From Phymatolithon calcareum (lineage: Eukaryota; Rhodophyta; Florideophyceae; Hapalidiales): DNA of 64,000 nucleotides. The DNA is taken from positions 1,674,001 through 1,738,000 of the forward strand of contig OZ345355.1 in the NCBI GenBank assembly GCA_977006965.1, in the 5' to 3' direction. This document shows, in pieces, positions 53,959 through 64,000 of the stretch. Under the pieces are notes generated by a model. It was given only the letters and a program-made list of their open reading frames with translations, had not been told where the DNA came from and did not search any database. The position numbers were made by a program, and so were the translations under genes. Each line of letters opens with the position of its first letter. Position 1 is the stretch's first letter.

Positions 53959-54669
53959 AAGGTTTTGTTCCAATTCAATTTGTCGTTATTGCTTCCAGCG
54001 GAGCAGTTTGGCAAGCAATAGCAATAAGATTTCTCGCACACAATAGAAGTTGCAATTGAGGTACTTCTCGCAATACTTATTTGAGGTACATCTCGCAATA
54101 ACTACTGCAATTAAGATTCTGCGAGATGGCACCTTACAATACATAACAAATCTCTCGAACTTTGTTCTTTCCTGCAGATATCGTCCTTCAACCGACGACC
54201 TTGACGAGACAATTCGTTCAACGTTGAGAGATACGAAACCTTCGATGATGAACGTGTCACACAACATAGACGTTCGCTTGCACATCGTGGCCATTGCCCT
54301 GGTTCATGACTCTTCCTCCGATGTCATAAACCATAAGGAGCGCCACGCAAAGTCTACCGTCTAACAGCCAGAAAACCAAAAAGAGATATGTGTATCACGA
54401 GCCACCCAAAGTGGACCTCGGTGTGTCGAGTGACTTCGACTGAATGAATGCACACATGTGCAGCCTTGCTTTCTGTCGATGCTGTTAGCACCTAAAGGTA
54501 AACTCTACCTCTCCAATATGAGTTGCAATTAGGAAACTATGCTCCAATTACAATTCCAATTCGAAATTCTGCTCCAATTACAGTTGCAAGAGGAAAACTC
54601 CGTGCAATAAATATAAAATTGCAATTAATTGCAATTAACTGCAATAAAATTAAACTGGGACGATCCCTG
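53959..54669. mobile_element. hAT4, right-arm copy
   Basis: Mirror of 48359-49069, with the AAAAGCTC duplication at 53951-53958 and 54670-54677. A few substitutions relative to the left arm are visible, for example in the AAATTCTGCTCC word near 54563. Confidence 0.88.
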
Positions 54670-54759
54670 AAAAGCTCTTATTGGATCCACTGCGATTCGT
54701 GTGACAACAGTACTGAAGATAACACAGGCAACTGACCGTTCAATATGCCTTTGGAAGAA

Positions 54760-56490
54760 GAAGAAAAACAAATCTAGATTTTTGTTAAAAGTTTACCAAC
54801 GCATCTGCAGACGCATGGGGCAGGTTTGATCTGGCGAGGGACAAGAAACTACCTCTGGCCCATAATCGGGCATTGAAGGGAAAAATACTCCACTGTACTG
54901 TGTCACTCGGAGTCAACTGGTTGTAACTCAGGTTGCTTCATTTGGCAAAGAAGGTTCCGTTGCAGCTGCAGTCTTGACGGTATGGAACGTAACAAGGACT
55001 TCATCTCGTGATCTCTTTTTGAATTCACTTCTTCACGAGATAGCTTTTCATTCCCCAGCCCTGTCCTGATATTTTGGATAGCATCTTTGCCAGCGTGTCG
55101 TGTCAGCTCTTCGAGATTCGATGTGCCTATGGGTGGGAGCATATTGAATGACCATTTTATGGCCAATGTTCCAGACGTCCTCGACTTGAAGTACTTGTGC
55201 GTCGGCAGTCCTGTTTTGGAATGCGGGTTAGGGCGTGTCTTTCCACTTTCTGCGTTATCGGTAGCTTCTAGAATCTTCTGTTTCTGGTACTGCTTGATGT
55301 TTGTTGTCTCGGAGATCACATTAGATTCTGTGCAGAGGTTCAGATTTCTTTGGCATGTGTGACATGCGACTCAGAATTTTGAAGTTCTTTGGCCTCTCGC
55401 TCGGAATTCAGTCCTAGGGAGAGGTTTTTAAGGGGCTAAATAGGTCTTCATACGAGCATTTGGTCTAGTGTATCTCCTTTCCCTTGGTTTAAAATGCAGT
55501 ACATCGCCCTGCTCCTTTCTGTACTCCTTTTTTCCAGCTTACCGAATATTTAACAGTAGAGTATCGACTCGAGCTTCTTGATTTCATATATTGCCTCGGG
55601 TGTCCGTGGTGTCAGATACAATGAATAATCGCAGTGCGACTGCACAAGCGCTTTGTACAGATTTAACGAACTCCCCGGATGGAGCCCGTTAGTAAAATCC
55701 CCGAGCCCCGAGCACGTTTCTCGACTTCTTGAATCTTTCGACCAAACTGGAATCTGGTACTCCTTCCATGGTCATCGGGTCCAGGTATTCCACTTCCCTT
55801 CCTTTTTTCAGGATTCGCTCAGAAAAACAAAACATATCAATTGCAGAAGAAGAAGAAGAAAGGTAGATTTTTATTTAAAAGTTACCAACGCATCTGCAGA
55901 CGCTTGGGGCAACTTTCCTACGGCCAGGACGTTTTGGCTGGATTCTGTCTGTGGAACAGGTTCTGTTCTTGTTGGCGTAACACGTTTCAGTGACTGCAAA
56001 AACACACCTCTGGTCTCCTTTGGTTTCTTGAAGGGGTAACATTACTCCCATGTCCTGTGACACGATGTGATTTCAAGTTGCTGGCATTCCTTAATTGTCC
56101 ACAGCCTGGAGCATGGTATCAATAGCAGAAGCCTTAGTCCAAAGAACAGCGCTTTTTGACCTGTTCCGCCTCATTCCGTTGTTCTGCGCCCATTCTGACG
56201 CCAGGTCGAATATCCTTTGTAGTCACTTGACTGACGCTGCAGACACCCTGACGACATCCGCAAAGAGCTTTCAGGTTAAACAGGCATGAGCTCAACGGAG
56301 AGTCTTGTGCCACCCCTTCGTCGATAGTAAATCACTCGCCGTCGTCCGTCTGAATACAAGGCGTCTCCAGGCAGGGCATCGCCATTTCAGATAAAGTCCT
56401 TGCTCCAATGTCGATGGGAATCTGCACTGCTCCTAACTTTGTGGTCAAAGTTAATTCAAGCTCATGTGGACCAGGTAGAAGAACTCTTTT
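54760..56490 (-). pseudogene. LINE-C copy in right arm, with nested 3' end
   Basis: Mirror of 46570-48270. Two LINE-C 3' ends are present (near 54760-54825 and 55850-55912). The C-terminal coding block at 55045-55291 is the LINE-C type (FKSRTSGTLAIKWSFNMLPP, then HAGKDAIQNIRTGLGNEKLS), whereas the left arm has an E/G-type block of 210 bp at this position. Flanking sequence on both sides matches between arms. Remaining RT pieces are as in the left arm. Confidence 0.65.
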
Positions 56491-56492
56491 AA

Positions 56493-56578
56493 AATGAAGT
56501 TTATTTAAAAGCCTCACAGTATTACGAATATACGGGTAAGGCTTCTTCAGTTGCTACATTCCAGTGTATAGACCGTTA
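56493..56578 (-). mobile_element. LINE-E 3' end (right arm)
   Basis: Mirror of 46480-46567, with the same neighbouring sequence on both sides. Confidence 0.75.
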
Positions 56579-56579
56579 A

Positions 56580-57130
56580 AAGAGTAGGTCTGACTGTTCT
56601 ACTCCATTATATTTGGCCACTTTGCCAAGCGGAATAATGATAGAATGCGAACGCTGTGCAGAATCACACCACGGGAGCTGAGATTTAAGAAATTAGGAGA
56701 GCACTTTGCGTTGCGCCTCCTGCATGCAAAACGGAATCTGGAGGAAAGCAAGAACTGCAAGGGCAAGGATGAGGACTTGGCACAAGCACAGAGGGATATT
56801 TGATACCTCGAAGAGCACGAACTGTTGAACGTCCCAGCCGAGAGGACCGCGGACGGAAAGGTCACCCATAAGGATGAGAAACTGCGAATCTACCAGGCAT
56901 AGAGCGAGAAGGAGAAAGTCTAAAAACGAAAAATCGCTGTTGAGATGAACGGGAATCAAAACCCCGTAATCCAAATCAAGTCGAGAAAACGCAGACTTTG
57001 GGCAGTCAAGTGGTTTTTCGGCCGCTTCCCTCCGCGAAATCCCTCAGCATATATCGACAACTACGACGAACTAGCAGAGAGACTGCTGGAAATCCTTCAT
57101 CTCAACCTAACGCAACCACAGATGAATGAT
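56580..57130 (+). pseudogene. LINE-B C-terminus (right arm), cut by the 3.9-kb insertion
   Basis: It encodes LSLRLLHAKRNLEESK-type sequence, then IQIKSRKRRLWAVKWFFGRF and DNYDELAERLLEILHLNLTQ, and breaks off at AATGAT (57125-57130). The left-arm counterpart is 45950-46450. The missing end, starting again with AATGATAGAACAG, is found at 61026. Confidence 0.65.
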
Positions 57131-57134
57131 TAAT

Positions 57135-58165
57135 GAGGAAATTCACTACATGGCCACCAAAAATTGGCAAAATTCACTACATGGCCATCACTAGCCATAT
57201 CTACTACTCACCCCTAGCCAAGCGTACTATCATAACTCACTCTAACCAAAACTACTACTCATCCGTTTGTCAAAGCAATCTATGGGGCAGTAAAATTTAT
57301 TGTGCGCGCTACTCTCTACGCTTTAAATCCTTGTTGCAAGCAGCATCTCCTTCATCGCAGGCGGTAAGGTCGACAATCATGGACTGAGCCGCTTTGTAGA
57401 TGTGTTTTCGTTTCCCCTCGACGACGTTGTCAATGTTGGGTCTCTCGTATGTCTGCGAAAAGTGACCAGTGTTTCTCCACGAGGAGCAGTGACGGGCCCT
57501 CATTTCGGACGGAAAGTAGGGCCTCTTGCTCTTGCGGTCCGACTTAGCCAGAAGGTCAAACGGCACCAAATCGCCAGTGACTGCATCACGCGTGATGCTG
57601 CCCGCATGCTGTTTTGCCTACGTTCTCAACGTCCATACGTCCCCGAACCAGTGATCGTTCCGCGGGTCGAACGACACCCGATGCTGCACCAAGCGCCTAG
57701 AAGCGTACAAAAGTGCAGCGACGACGTGGGTACATGGCCGTTGGTGCTCTTCAAAGTGGCGAAAGGAACATGTAGCACGGTAATCGCTGCTAACTGTCAC
57801 ATTGAATGGTGTCTCTTCACTACGAACAACACAGCTGAGCGTGCTTACGTTAACGCGGAAGTGCAACTGACTACAGATGAGTGCCAGGGGCTTTTTGTTG
57901 CGCTTCGCCACGAGGTGGGCCATGCCCATCGACGTGCTGTGGGAGATCACGATGTTGACAACGTCGTCAAAGCATGATCCAGCGTAGTCGCCCACCTGTA
58001 GAACGAACTTCTTCTTTTCCATGATTTCGGAGTGGTTAGTGCGTGAGGGTTGTGTCTTGAGCGCTGCAGATGAACACGACAACGTGCTTGCAGTAGTAGA
58101 TTTGGTGAGAGATGGCCATGTAGTGAAATTTGCCAATTTTTGGTGGCCATGTAGTGAATTTCTTC
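57135..58165 (-). mobile_element. MULE copy B, 1031 bp, 10-bp target duplication
   Basis: The terminal repeats begin GAGGAAATTCACTACATGGC on the left; the right end reads GTGAATTTCTTC with one change. AATGATTAAT flanks it at 57125-57134 and 58166-58175. Gene content and layout are the same as copy A, and the gene is on the minus strand. Its left duplication overlaps the last six bases of the palindrome arm. Confidence 0.9.
57309..58022 (-). pseudogene. SWIM/CCHC zinc-knuckle protein of MULE copy B
   Basis: The likely start is the ATG at 58022 (MEKKKFVLQVGDYAGSCFDD). The first 134 codons are open to 57618 and include a SWIM-like segment, CSFRHFEEHQRPCTHVVAAL. After a frameshift, 57569-57309 gives the lysine-rich linker, a damaged knuckle (CSSWRNTGHFSQTY, two cysteines lost) and the acidic tail DLKRRE. 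Combining both copies suggests an ancestral protein near 240 residues with a CX2CX4HX4C knuckle. Domain choice implies nucleic-acid binding without strand-transfer chemistry. Confidence 0.6.
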
Positions 58166-58343
58166 AATGATTAATGCACGGTGTCGATGTTGACACGCTC
58201 GCAAACGCTGTGGGTTGAGAGAAAACGAGTAACGCTTTCCGAAAGGCAGGCCTGGAAGACTCTGCCAATGGTGTCTTGCTATAGTCAACTCTGCCTTCAC
58301 TTTATTCTCAGCCGAACCTATTATGTAGTAAATCGGAACTATC

Positions 58344-58382
58344 CTAGTGTCTATTATCCCGGTTATTTGGATTAATTAATCC
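58344..58382. repeat. PB1 left terminal inverted repeat
   Basis: CTAGTGTCTATTATCCCG is followed by seven bases and GGATTAATTAATCC. A second ATTAATTAATCC lies just inside, at 58393-58404. Confidence 0.7.
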
Positions 58383-58481
58383 GCGTCTTTGGAATTAATT
58401 AATCCTCATGATATTAGGTGGAGGGGTACTGGCAAGTACTAAAAACCCCAGTTTTTCACAGAAGATGTCCCTTCATGTTGT

Positions 58482-60587
58482 TTACGAGTGTGTAGAATGC
58501 AAGTGAGATGTGAAGCATATCCTTCCTTTGGACGAGTCGCATATGAAGCCCTCTTTTAAGCACTCTTCTCGACACTGAGAGCACACTGGCGTCGTCCTCT
58601 TGCCGCACACAAAACAATCCTTCTGCGCCCGCGCCGACGTCTCCGTACCTTCGCGAGTCCTCTTCCTTTTCTTCGACGGCGTTGCGTGCGGGCCGAGGCC
58701 TGACGTCGGAGTCAACACAACTGCGTCTTCAGCAACTGACATGCGATCGCGTAGCCCGACCGCCTCGTAGTTGTTGTCCATCAGATCCAGGGTAGCTGGT
58801 CATAGAATTCGTTCTGTATCATCGTTTGCAGCGGCCCTCTCGAGCCCGTGTGTAGCAACCATGCGTCGACAATGACCATACCCAGAAGAGAAAAGCCTAC
58901 CCTCACAGACCACTCGTGCGTCACGTATTTTCGCTCCAGCCCCAGGTCGTCCTGTCGACAGCGGTTGTGCTGATCAATGCGCGCACAGGCGGAGTAATAG
59001 ATCTCAGCGCACTGAGGCTGCTCAACGGTGAGTGCAACGCGGTCCGGGCCGGTCTCAGTCTGGCGCCAGCGCAGGCGCTCGTGCGGGATTCCTGCTGCAG
59101 CACTGGAAGCGGACGAAATAAAGTACGGCCGCTCGCGATCGACCCAGACCAAGGCCATCTCCGTCACGTCACCATTTTCGTCCTCATGCCCGAGCGACAG
59201 CCAGCTTCCTCTTTTCGCAATGGGCTTCGCCTTCAGCAAGAGCATGTGGAACTTCCTCGTCGCCGTCTTGACCACGCCGATGAAGCGCAGGCCTCGCGAC
59301 CGCAGATGAGCTGTGACCTCGTAGCTTGCGAAGTAGGAATCCGCACAAACTATCCGTTCACCAGCACCAAACCAGGGGCGCAGCAGTCTGTCCAGCACAA
59401 CCGTGCCATGACCAAGCCCCTCCTCCCGCTCACTATGGCGCTCCGCCTCGTGCATGGCGGTCGTCACGAACTGCAACTGCATCAATATGCCACTCCTTCC
59501 GCACGCAGCATTCTGAATCTCGCAGCCGCTCTCTGGCTTGCGGTCTATCGCCACGTACTGCGGAAGTCAGCGCTCGATCCAGTGGCCGCCCTGCCCATAC
59601 CACCGGCTCATGCTCTCGTCAACGCAGATGAGGTCGGACGGCACGAAGTTTGCCGCCAGATGGTGGTTGATGGTGTCTACAAAATCGTCGACCAGCCTCC
59701 AGCGGTGCATCTGCTGCGCGCTCGCCCTGCTGGCTGAACACCAGGGAGGATCAGATGTCCTCAAACCTGTTGCGGGGCATGCCAGTCTTGCTGCCAAAGC
59801 TTGGAGCGGAGAGCAAGCGGTTCCTCGCGTGGACAGACCACAGCTCCGTCTGCTTCCCAACATTGTACCTCGTTCCCAAGATAAGGATTCCGAAGAACTT
59901 GAGCAGCTCCCGTGTGCTTACTCGCCGTTTTCCCTTGTCCTGTAGCGACTCTGAAGTCCACTGCACCATCTTGATCAAATGAACATGAGGAAATGCAGCC
60001 ATATAGTAGTCGAGTGAACTTCTCCTTGCCGAAGTTCCAGAGTCACCCCCTTCGACAATGGATTGGCCCGAAACACCTCTCACCTCCCACATCCGACGCG
60101 GGACCGCTCCTCCAACCGGCTCCAAGACATCTCGCTGCCTCCAGACTACTCCATGAGCGTCGTAGGTAGTCTGGTCTTGCAAAGGAGGCTCTGGAATGGG
60201 TGATTCGTCTGGTCCAGGACCGCTGTAACCACCCCCGCCGGTCTGTCGGTTGTTTTGTTCTTGCTCATCTTGACTGAGTGCAGGGGTCGCTGGGCTGCTC
60301 CGTTGCTGCTGCGTCGGCACGTGAGCGACCAGGGGAGGGTCCCCGAGCGTGACGCTGCGCATGTTGATGCGCCTGTCTCGATGACCAGCCAGAGACTCCG
60401 ACCTCACGGTGAGGAAGATGCGCACCCTCCCCTTTCCGGCGTCCGTTTCCACCCTCAGCACCGTCCCAGACACCAGAGTTTCCTTATAAAGCGACCCGAA
60501 GAAGCTCTTAGACTCCACTTCTCCCAAGGCAAGGTGTGCCTTGGCGTGTACACGCGCGCCAATCTGCTGTTTTGGAAGAGTCGACAT
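58482..60587 (-). pseudogene. PiggyBac-like transposase (PB1), two stops and two frameshifts
   Basis: The first ATG is at 60587 (MSTLPKQQIG). The N-terminal part is charged and disordered. The core then reads in order: LLKFFGILILGTRYN, KTGMPRNRFEDI, MHRWRLVDDFVD, VDESMSRWYG (first D, 59620), VAIDRKPE, IVCADSYFASYEV (second D, 59340), a beta-rich middle, and MVIVDAWLLH (D at 58866). A cysteine-rich C-terminal domain (CFVCGKRTTPVCSQCREEC) ends at 58482. Breaks: TGA after RFEDI (59751), a frameshift before QQMHRW, an in-frame TGA after HWIER (59567) and a frameshift after LPWI (58781). Apart from these it is well preserved, so it died recently. Confidence 0.8.
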
Positions 60588-60778
60588 GGTCGGGTGCAGC
60601 GTGGCCTTGAGCTTGCAAGCGTCATGGCGCCGTTGCCCTCTTTGCAGTTCAGGGCTGCCATAGGTTGACCTAGAAGGCGACTCTCGGCTACAAACCAATC
60701 ACAAAGGCGCTGAATCGATTCCCGCTGTCCATTGGTTGTAAACACGAACGGTTTACAGTCAAACGTGGTACTGAAAAA

Positions 60779-60815
60779 GGGATTAATTAATCCTTACGGG
60801 ATAATAGAAAACTAG
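60779..60815. repeat. PB1 right terminal inverted repeat
   Basis: GGATTAATTAATCC is followed by TTACGGGATAATAGAAAACTAG, the complement of the left repeat apart from the spacer. Confidence 0.7.
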
Positions 60816-61025
60816 AGTTGGTAAAAATGGCGCAACCTAAAACAGGCATGACCCAAGGCTTTGAATTTGAATTGAGTCAAATAAGGAAACGCAATTGGAG
60901 GTAGTGACTTGGCAACCCGAACGAGTACAACTTGAACGGTAATACGCAAATGCGCAAAGCACGGCAATCTGGGTAGTGCTGGGTGCCGGAGATTGAGCTG
61001 GATAGACTTACAGCCTGATCCGGCA

Positions 61026-61235
61026 ATAATGATAGAACAGTAGAGGAAATGAAAAAAGCGATAGACAAATTAATGATGCTAGAAAGCGAGATCCAAGAGG
61101 AGATAATGGTGTGATCATGGAGGCGATATGCTGCAGTCTGCCCTGGAAGGGTTACAGCGTAATGCGAAGCTGCTCTGGTGTCGGTGTCCGCCAGCGTTGA
61201 GGACTTCTAAAATAAAAACCTACAATTTCCCCCTC
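61026..61235 (+). pseudogene. LINE-B end, continuation of the right arm
   Basis: From AATGATAGAACAG it encodes AIDKLMMLESEIQEEIMV and a stop, then a UTR ending GGACTTCTAAAATAAAAA and ACAATTTCCCC. It is collinear with 45747-45950 on the other arm, including the junction with PB2, so it is the missing end of the LINE cut at 57130. Confidence 0.7.
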
Positions 61236-61645
61236 CCCCCCAGTAAACACCAAGGCAGCATCGGTAAAAGATCTCGCAGAGTACTCCAGACTATACGGAG
61301 CCTTTTTGAAGTCAAAAAAGGTGAGTAGTATGGGTTAGAATGTACTCGGCGAAAAAATCTATTGTCGCGAGAGTATGTCTCATCGCGTGAAATGGGTTCT
61401 GATTCGTTATTCATCGAAGAAGACTTAGATTAAGACAGTCGATATTGTCAACGTCAAGGCAGAGAACGAATACGATGAAATTCCAGACGCTCAACAGTTT
61501 GAACCGAGCCAACAACGGCAAAGCGCGGTACCGCCCAGGGCTGCTTACCGTGCTCATCCTTGCCAGTCTTCATGGCGAAACGCCTTTTTATAGTCTACGT
61601 TCGCGATCAAAGGCTCCTCAGAAGTTCACATAAGCTTCGATACAA
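61236..61645 (+). mobile_element. PB2 copy 4, truncated, end of the right arm
   Basis: It starts GTAAACACCAAGGCAGCATC and covers the HRVKWVLIRYS region. It matches 45746-45374 and also 2.7-2.95 kb. Similarity to the left arm ends at AAGCTTCGATACAA (61645). Confidence 0.65.
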
Positions 61646-61681
61646 GTATGTCACTTTACTGACGTTTCAAACACCTTGACA

Positions 61682-64000
61682 TCATCTGTTTCTTTGGCAT
61701 TTCTTGATGTTTGTCGTAGCCTTCGTTTCGTTTCCAGCTTCGCACAAGAAGCCATTCACTCTCGCGTAGACAATATCGCTCTCCACTTCTAGACGTTCCT
61801 TGTTCGTGATCTCTGTTGTTGGACCAGATATCAGCGCATCGCGTCTTCTTATCAATCTCTGCACAAAGCGTCTTGCAAGGACCACTCTTCTTCCCTTGGG
61901 TTGGAGGATGCGGCACATGGCCCTGCAACAGTCCAAGCTTCTTTTTCCTGGTTTCCCAAGGATGTACCCGAAGAAGATAGGGTCAACCTTCCTGACTTCC
62001 GAGGCCACCTTCGCGGTCCAAGGTGTGAGGTGAAGAGCATATTCCCATCTTGACTGCACAAGAGATTTGTACAGCCTAATCGCCCTTGTGGGGTGGACAC
62101 CTTTAATAAACACGCCCCGCCGTCGAAGATACCCGAGCACATTTTTGGATTTCTAGATCCTGTCTGTCAGTTTCCTGTTTGAAACGCCCCGTTCCGTTAG
62201 TGTTACCCCGAGGTATTCTACCTCCTCCCGGAGAGTCTTTAGTCGCCGCCCTGAGAGCCGGAGGCTATGACCTGCGGTGTCCTTGGTCCAAAGAATTACG
62301 CTTTTCACGGTGTTCCACACAGTACAATTTCTATGCGCCCAATCCGCGGCTATATCCAGGATACTTTAGAGGCCTTCCACTGATTTTGCGGACAATTTCA
62401 CGTCGTCTGCAAACATTTTGCAGAGCTCGTTTGTGATATTCCTCGGAATGGAGTCTAGAGTAACGGCAAACGTGTCCATGAAGATATTGTACAGGCACGG
62501 ACTGAGAGCGGACGTCTGAGGAACTCCTTTGTCAATGGTGTACCACACGGACTCCTCGTCGTCTCTCGTCTGTATGAATGAGGGATCCAGAAATGGAATA
62601 ACCATTTCGGGGATCTCTGGTTCCAGCACCTTCCTTATTCTCTCTGCAAGCTTATTCCTTGGTACGGAGTCGTAGGCAACTTTAAGGTCTAAGAATGCCT
62701 CGAAGCTGTGCCCTGATTGTCGGAGGGCTTCAGCATGGAGAAGCGCCAACTCAGTGCCCTTTCGTTTCTGGAACCCAAGCTGTGAATATGGAACTTGTAT
62801 TTCCTTCTTATCATCTTGTCTAAGGCCATTTTGCTTATCTTCCTCATCTGGCTTAAGAGGGAGATTGGGCGGTAGTTCGTCGGCATTGCGTATCTCCATC
62901 CTTGTAGATAGGTACAATTTCTGCTGTTCTCCAAGCCAAGGGTGTGGTTTGCAAGCGACCACAAGCTTCCCAAATCGCAAATAGTACTCTTGTGCTTAGT
63001 ACTGGGTCCACTTTCAACATTTCCGTTTGTACTTTGTCCAGTCCAGGTGCCTTAACAATTGGACTATCCCTAATTGCCTCTTTTATGTCATTTCGGAAAG
63101 TCCGAGGGGGAGCAAACGATTTAATATCTCCGAGCCATCCTTCCTCGTAGCAGCAGAGGCTTGAGAGGTGGGCAAGGAACAGTGCAGGTTACAGCGTACT
63201 TCCTTGCTTGACATTTTCGGTCTCTCGCCTGGAGAGAGCTCTTGCCATTTGGGACGTCTTCTCAAGGGCTGCTGCTTCTGGAAGTTCGTACAGGTCATCC
63301 AGGAATCGATTGTAAGACGCTTTTTTGGAGCTAATTACCTCTTTGCTCATTTTTTTTGAAATCCGTGTGAGCTAGAATGTGGAACTCGCTCTTTGTTTTC
63401 CGAGCTCTTCTAAACAGCTTTGTTCTTGGTTTTGCCATCTCTCTAAGAGTGGGCGTCCAGAACGTGTTTCGAGCTCCTTCCATTGGAACTGTTTTCCTCC
63501 AAGCAGAACATGCAGAAGCGATGTGCGCAAGGAACTCCGCTATGCCGTCGAATTTGTTCAGAACATACATTAGCTATGTGGGAAAGGAAAACCGATCCTT
63601 GCTTAGTATTCTCCTCAAACCTCCGTGAGAGTTCCCTTTTCATCTTCGATGTCTTCGATGGGGCCACTGCCGCTAGAAGCACGTCGAGGTTATCGAGGAA
63701 TCGTGTGTAAGAATTTCTTTTCGAGACAGATACCGCCTTTTTCATCTTAGCCTTGAATGCCTAAGGCGCCTCGATGCCCGGACTGGCGTTTGCTTTTGTA
63801 AGCAGAGGGCGTTCGATCAAGTTTCGGCAACCAGAACGGAGATTGGGGCGTGGTTACGCGGATTCTTTTTCATCGTAGTCGAAGTAGAGACTATATTACG
63901 GATTCCTAAATTTCGTTGACCTCTTTTTACTGCCCAAACTTTTTGAGTCGCATAATAAGACTGGGAAGCACGCTATCGTATTCGACGAGTATATTGCTCT
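61682..64000 (-). pseudogene. LINE-C, long copy reaching upstream of the RT; runs off the window
   Basis: Minus-strand order from the window end: a linker region with SYTRFLDNLDVLLAAVAPSK (about 63700), a second version of the same region (SYNRFLDDLYELPEAAALEK, about 63290), then APGLDKVQTEMLKVDP and VACGRLQTTPLAW-type sequence, YRPISLLSQMRKI, LGSRNERALSW in shifted frames, FLDLKVAYDSVP, GVPQTSALSPCLYN, CKMFADDVKLSA (about 62390). After a deletion comes SLVQSRWEYALHLTPWT, and it ends in NIKKCQRNR, before the C-terminal domain. Frameshifts occur near 62.75, 62.95 and 63.1 kb. Confidence 0.75.

Larger units (their letters stand above)
58344..60815 (-). mobile_element. PB1, PiggyBac-like transposon with both ends
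   Basis: Inverted repeats at the two ends (58344-58382 and 60779-60815) share CTAGT, TCTATTATCCCG and GGATTAATTAATCC, with short spacer differences between blocks. The TTAATTAA core contains the TTAA that PiggyBac elements target. The exact cut points are uncertain because TTAA occurs inside the repeat. The 2.47-kb length and a single transposase gene on the minus strand fit the superfamily. Confidence 0.7.
45374..61645. repeat. large inverted duplication (palindrome) centred at 51,514
   Basis: Left arm 45374-51440 and right arm 51588-57130 plus 61026-61645 carry the same elements in mirror order: PB2 end, LINE-B end, LINE-E end, LINE-C, hAT4, the metallo-beta-lactamase gene, a 66-bp palindrome, LINE ends. 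In the inner 3 kb of each arm paired positions sum to exactly 103,028 without indels, and the encoded 360-residue proteins are identical. Outward, differences rise to several percent and, near 45.4-45.95 versus 61.0-61.6 kb, to roughly one base in ten by eye. A 3.9-kb insertion splits the right arm. Confidence 0.9.

Noticed and set aside
58344-60815. A CRISPR array, origin or bacterial insertion sequence in the TTAATTAA-rich ends
   Set aside because: The repeats are a single inverted pair around a PiggyBac-like gene, with no spacer array and no prokaryotic context.
45374-61645. Whole inverted structure as a pure sequencing or assembly artefact
   Set aside because: The arms differ by substitutions, indels, a swapped coding block and a 3.9-kb insertion, which a folded read would not give. 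The inner 3 kb alone cannot be cleared of this without read data.

Overview
The window reads as nuclear DNA of a eukaryote, most likely a unicellular protist with a repeat-swollen genome. There are no bacterial operons or ribosome-binding sites. Almost everything recognisable is a transposable element, and many elements sit inside one another. The hAT, copia, LINE, MULE and PiggyBac-like proteins, and the secreted metallo-beta-lactamase-fold protein, would fit an alveolate such as Perkinsus. That is a guess from general recognition, not proof.

Layout. At 1-10.3 kb are a LINE with reverse transcriptase and RNase H (LINE-A), a decayed PiggyBac-like element (PB2), a SINE, a small MULE with a 10-bp target duplication, and a truncated second LINE-A. 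At 10.3-15.7 kb a copia-like LTR element has two 137-bp LTRs and carries a hAT transposon inside it. At 15.7-27.2 kb there is mostly unrecognised sequence, with a second, deleted hAT (20.4-21.5 kb) and short LINE ends. At 27.3-37.2 kb are two intact non-transposon genes, a C2H2 zinc-finger protein and a class I methyltransferase, among LINE-F, LINE-C and LINE-D pieces and two tRNA-derived SINEs. At 37.2-45.4 kb are LINE-B, LINE-E and LINE-C and two PB2 copies. A third hAT inside LINE-E itself holds a fold-back repeat and LINE-G.

The main structure is a large inverted duplication, 45,374-61,645. Its inner arms (about 48-51.4 kb and 51.6-55 kb) are nearly identical. Each carries a complete, divergently oriented copy of a secreted metallo-beta-lactamase-fold gene with TATA box and an upstream 66-bp palindrome. 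The 147-bp centre is a miniature element of the same MULE family found at 4.2 kb and 57.1 kb. The outer arms have drifted, one block of LINE coding sequence differs between them, and the right arm is split by a 3.9-kb insertion (57,131-61,025) holding a full MULE and a PiggyBac-like transposon. The window closes in a minus-strand LINE-C that runs off the end.

The mobile genes do not form a pathway. Their order of insertion can be read from target-site duplications, and I give these wherever I could find both copies. Names such as LINE-A to LINE-G, PB1/PB2 and hAT1-4 are local labels used here only.
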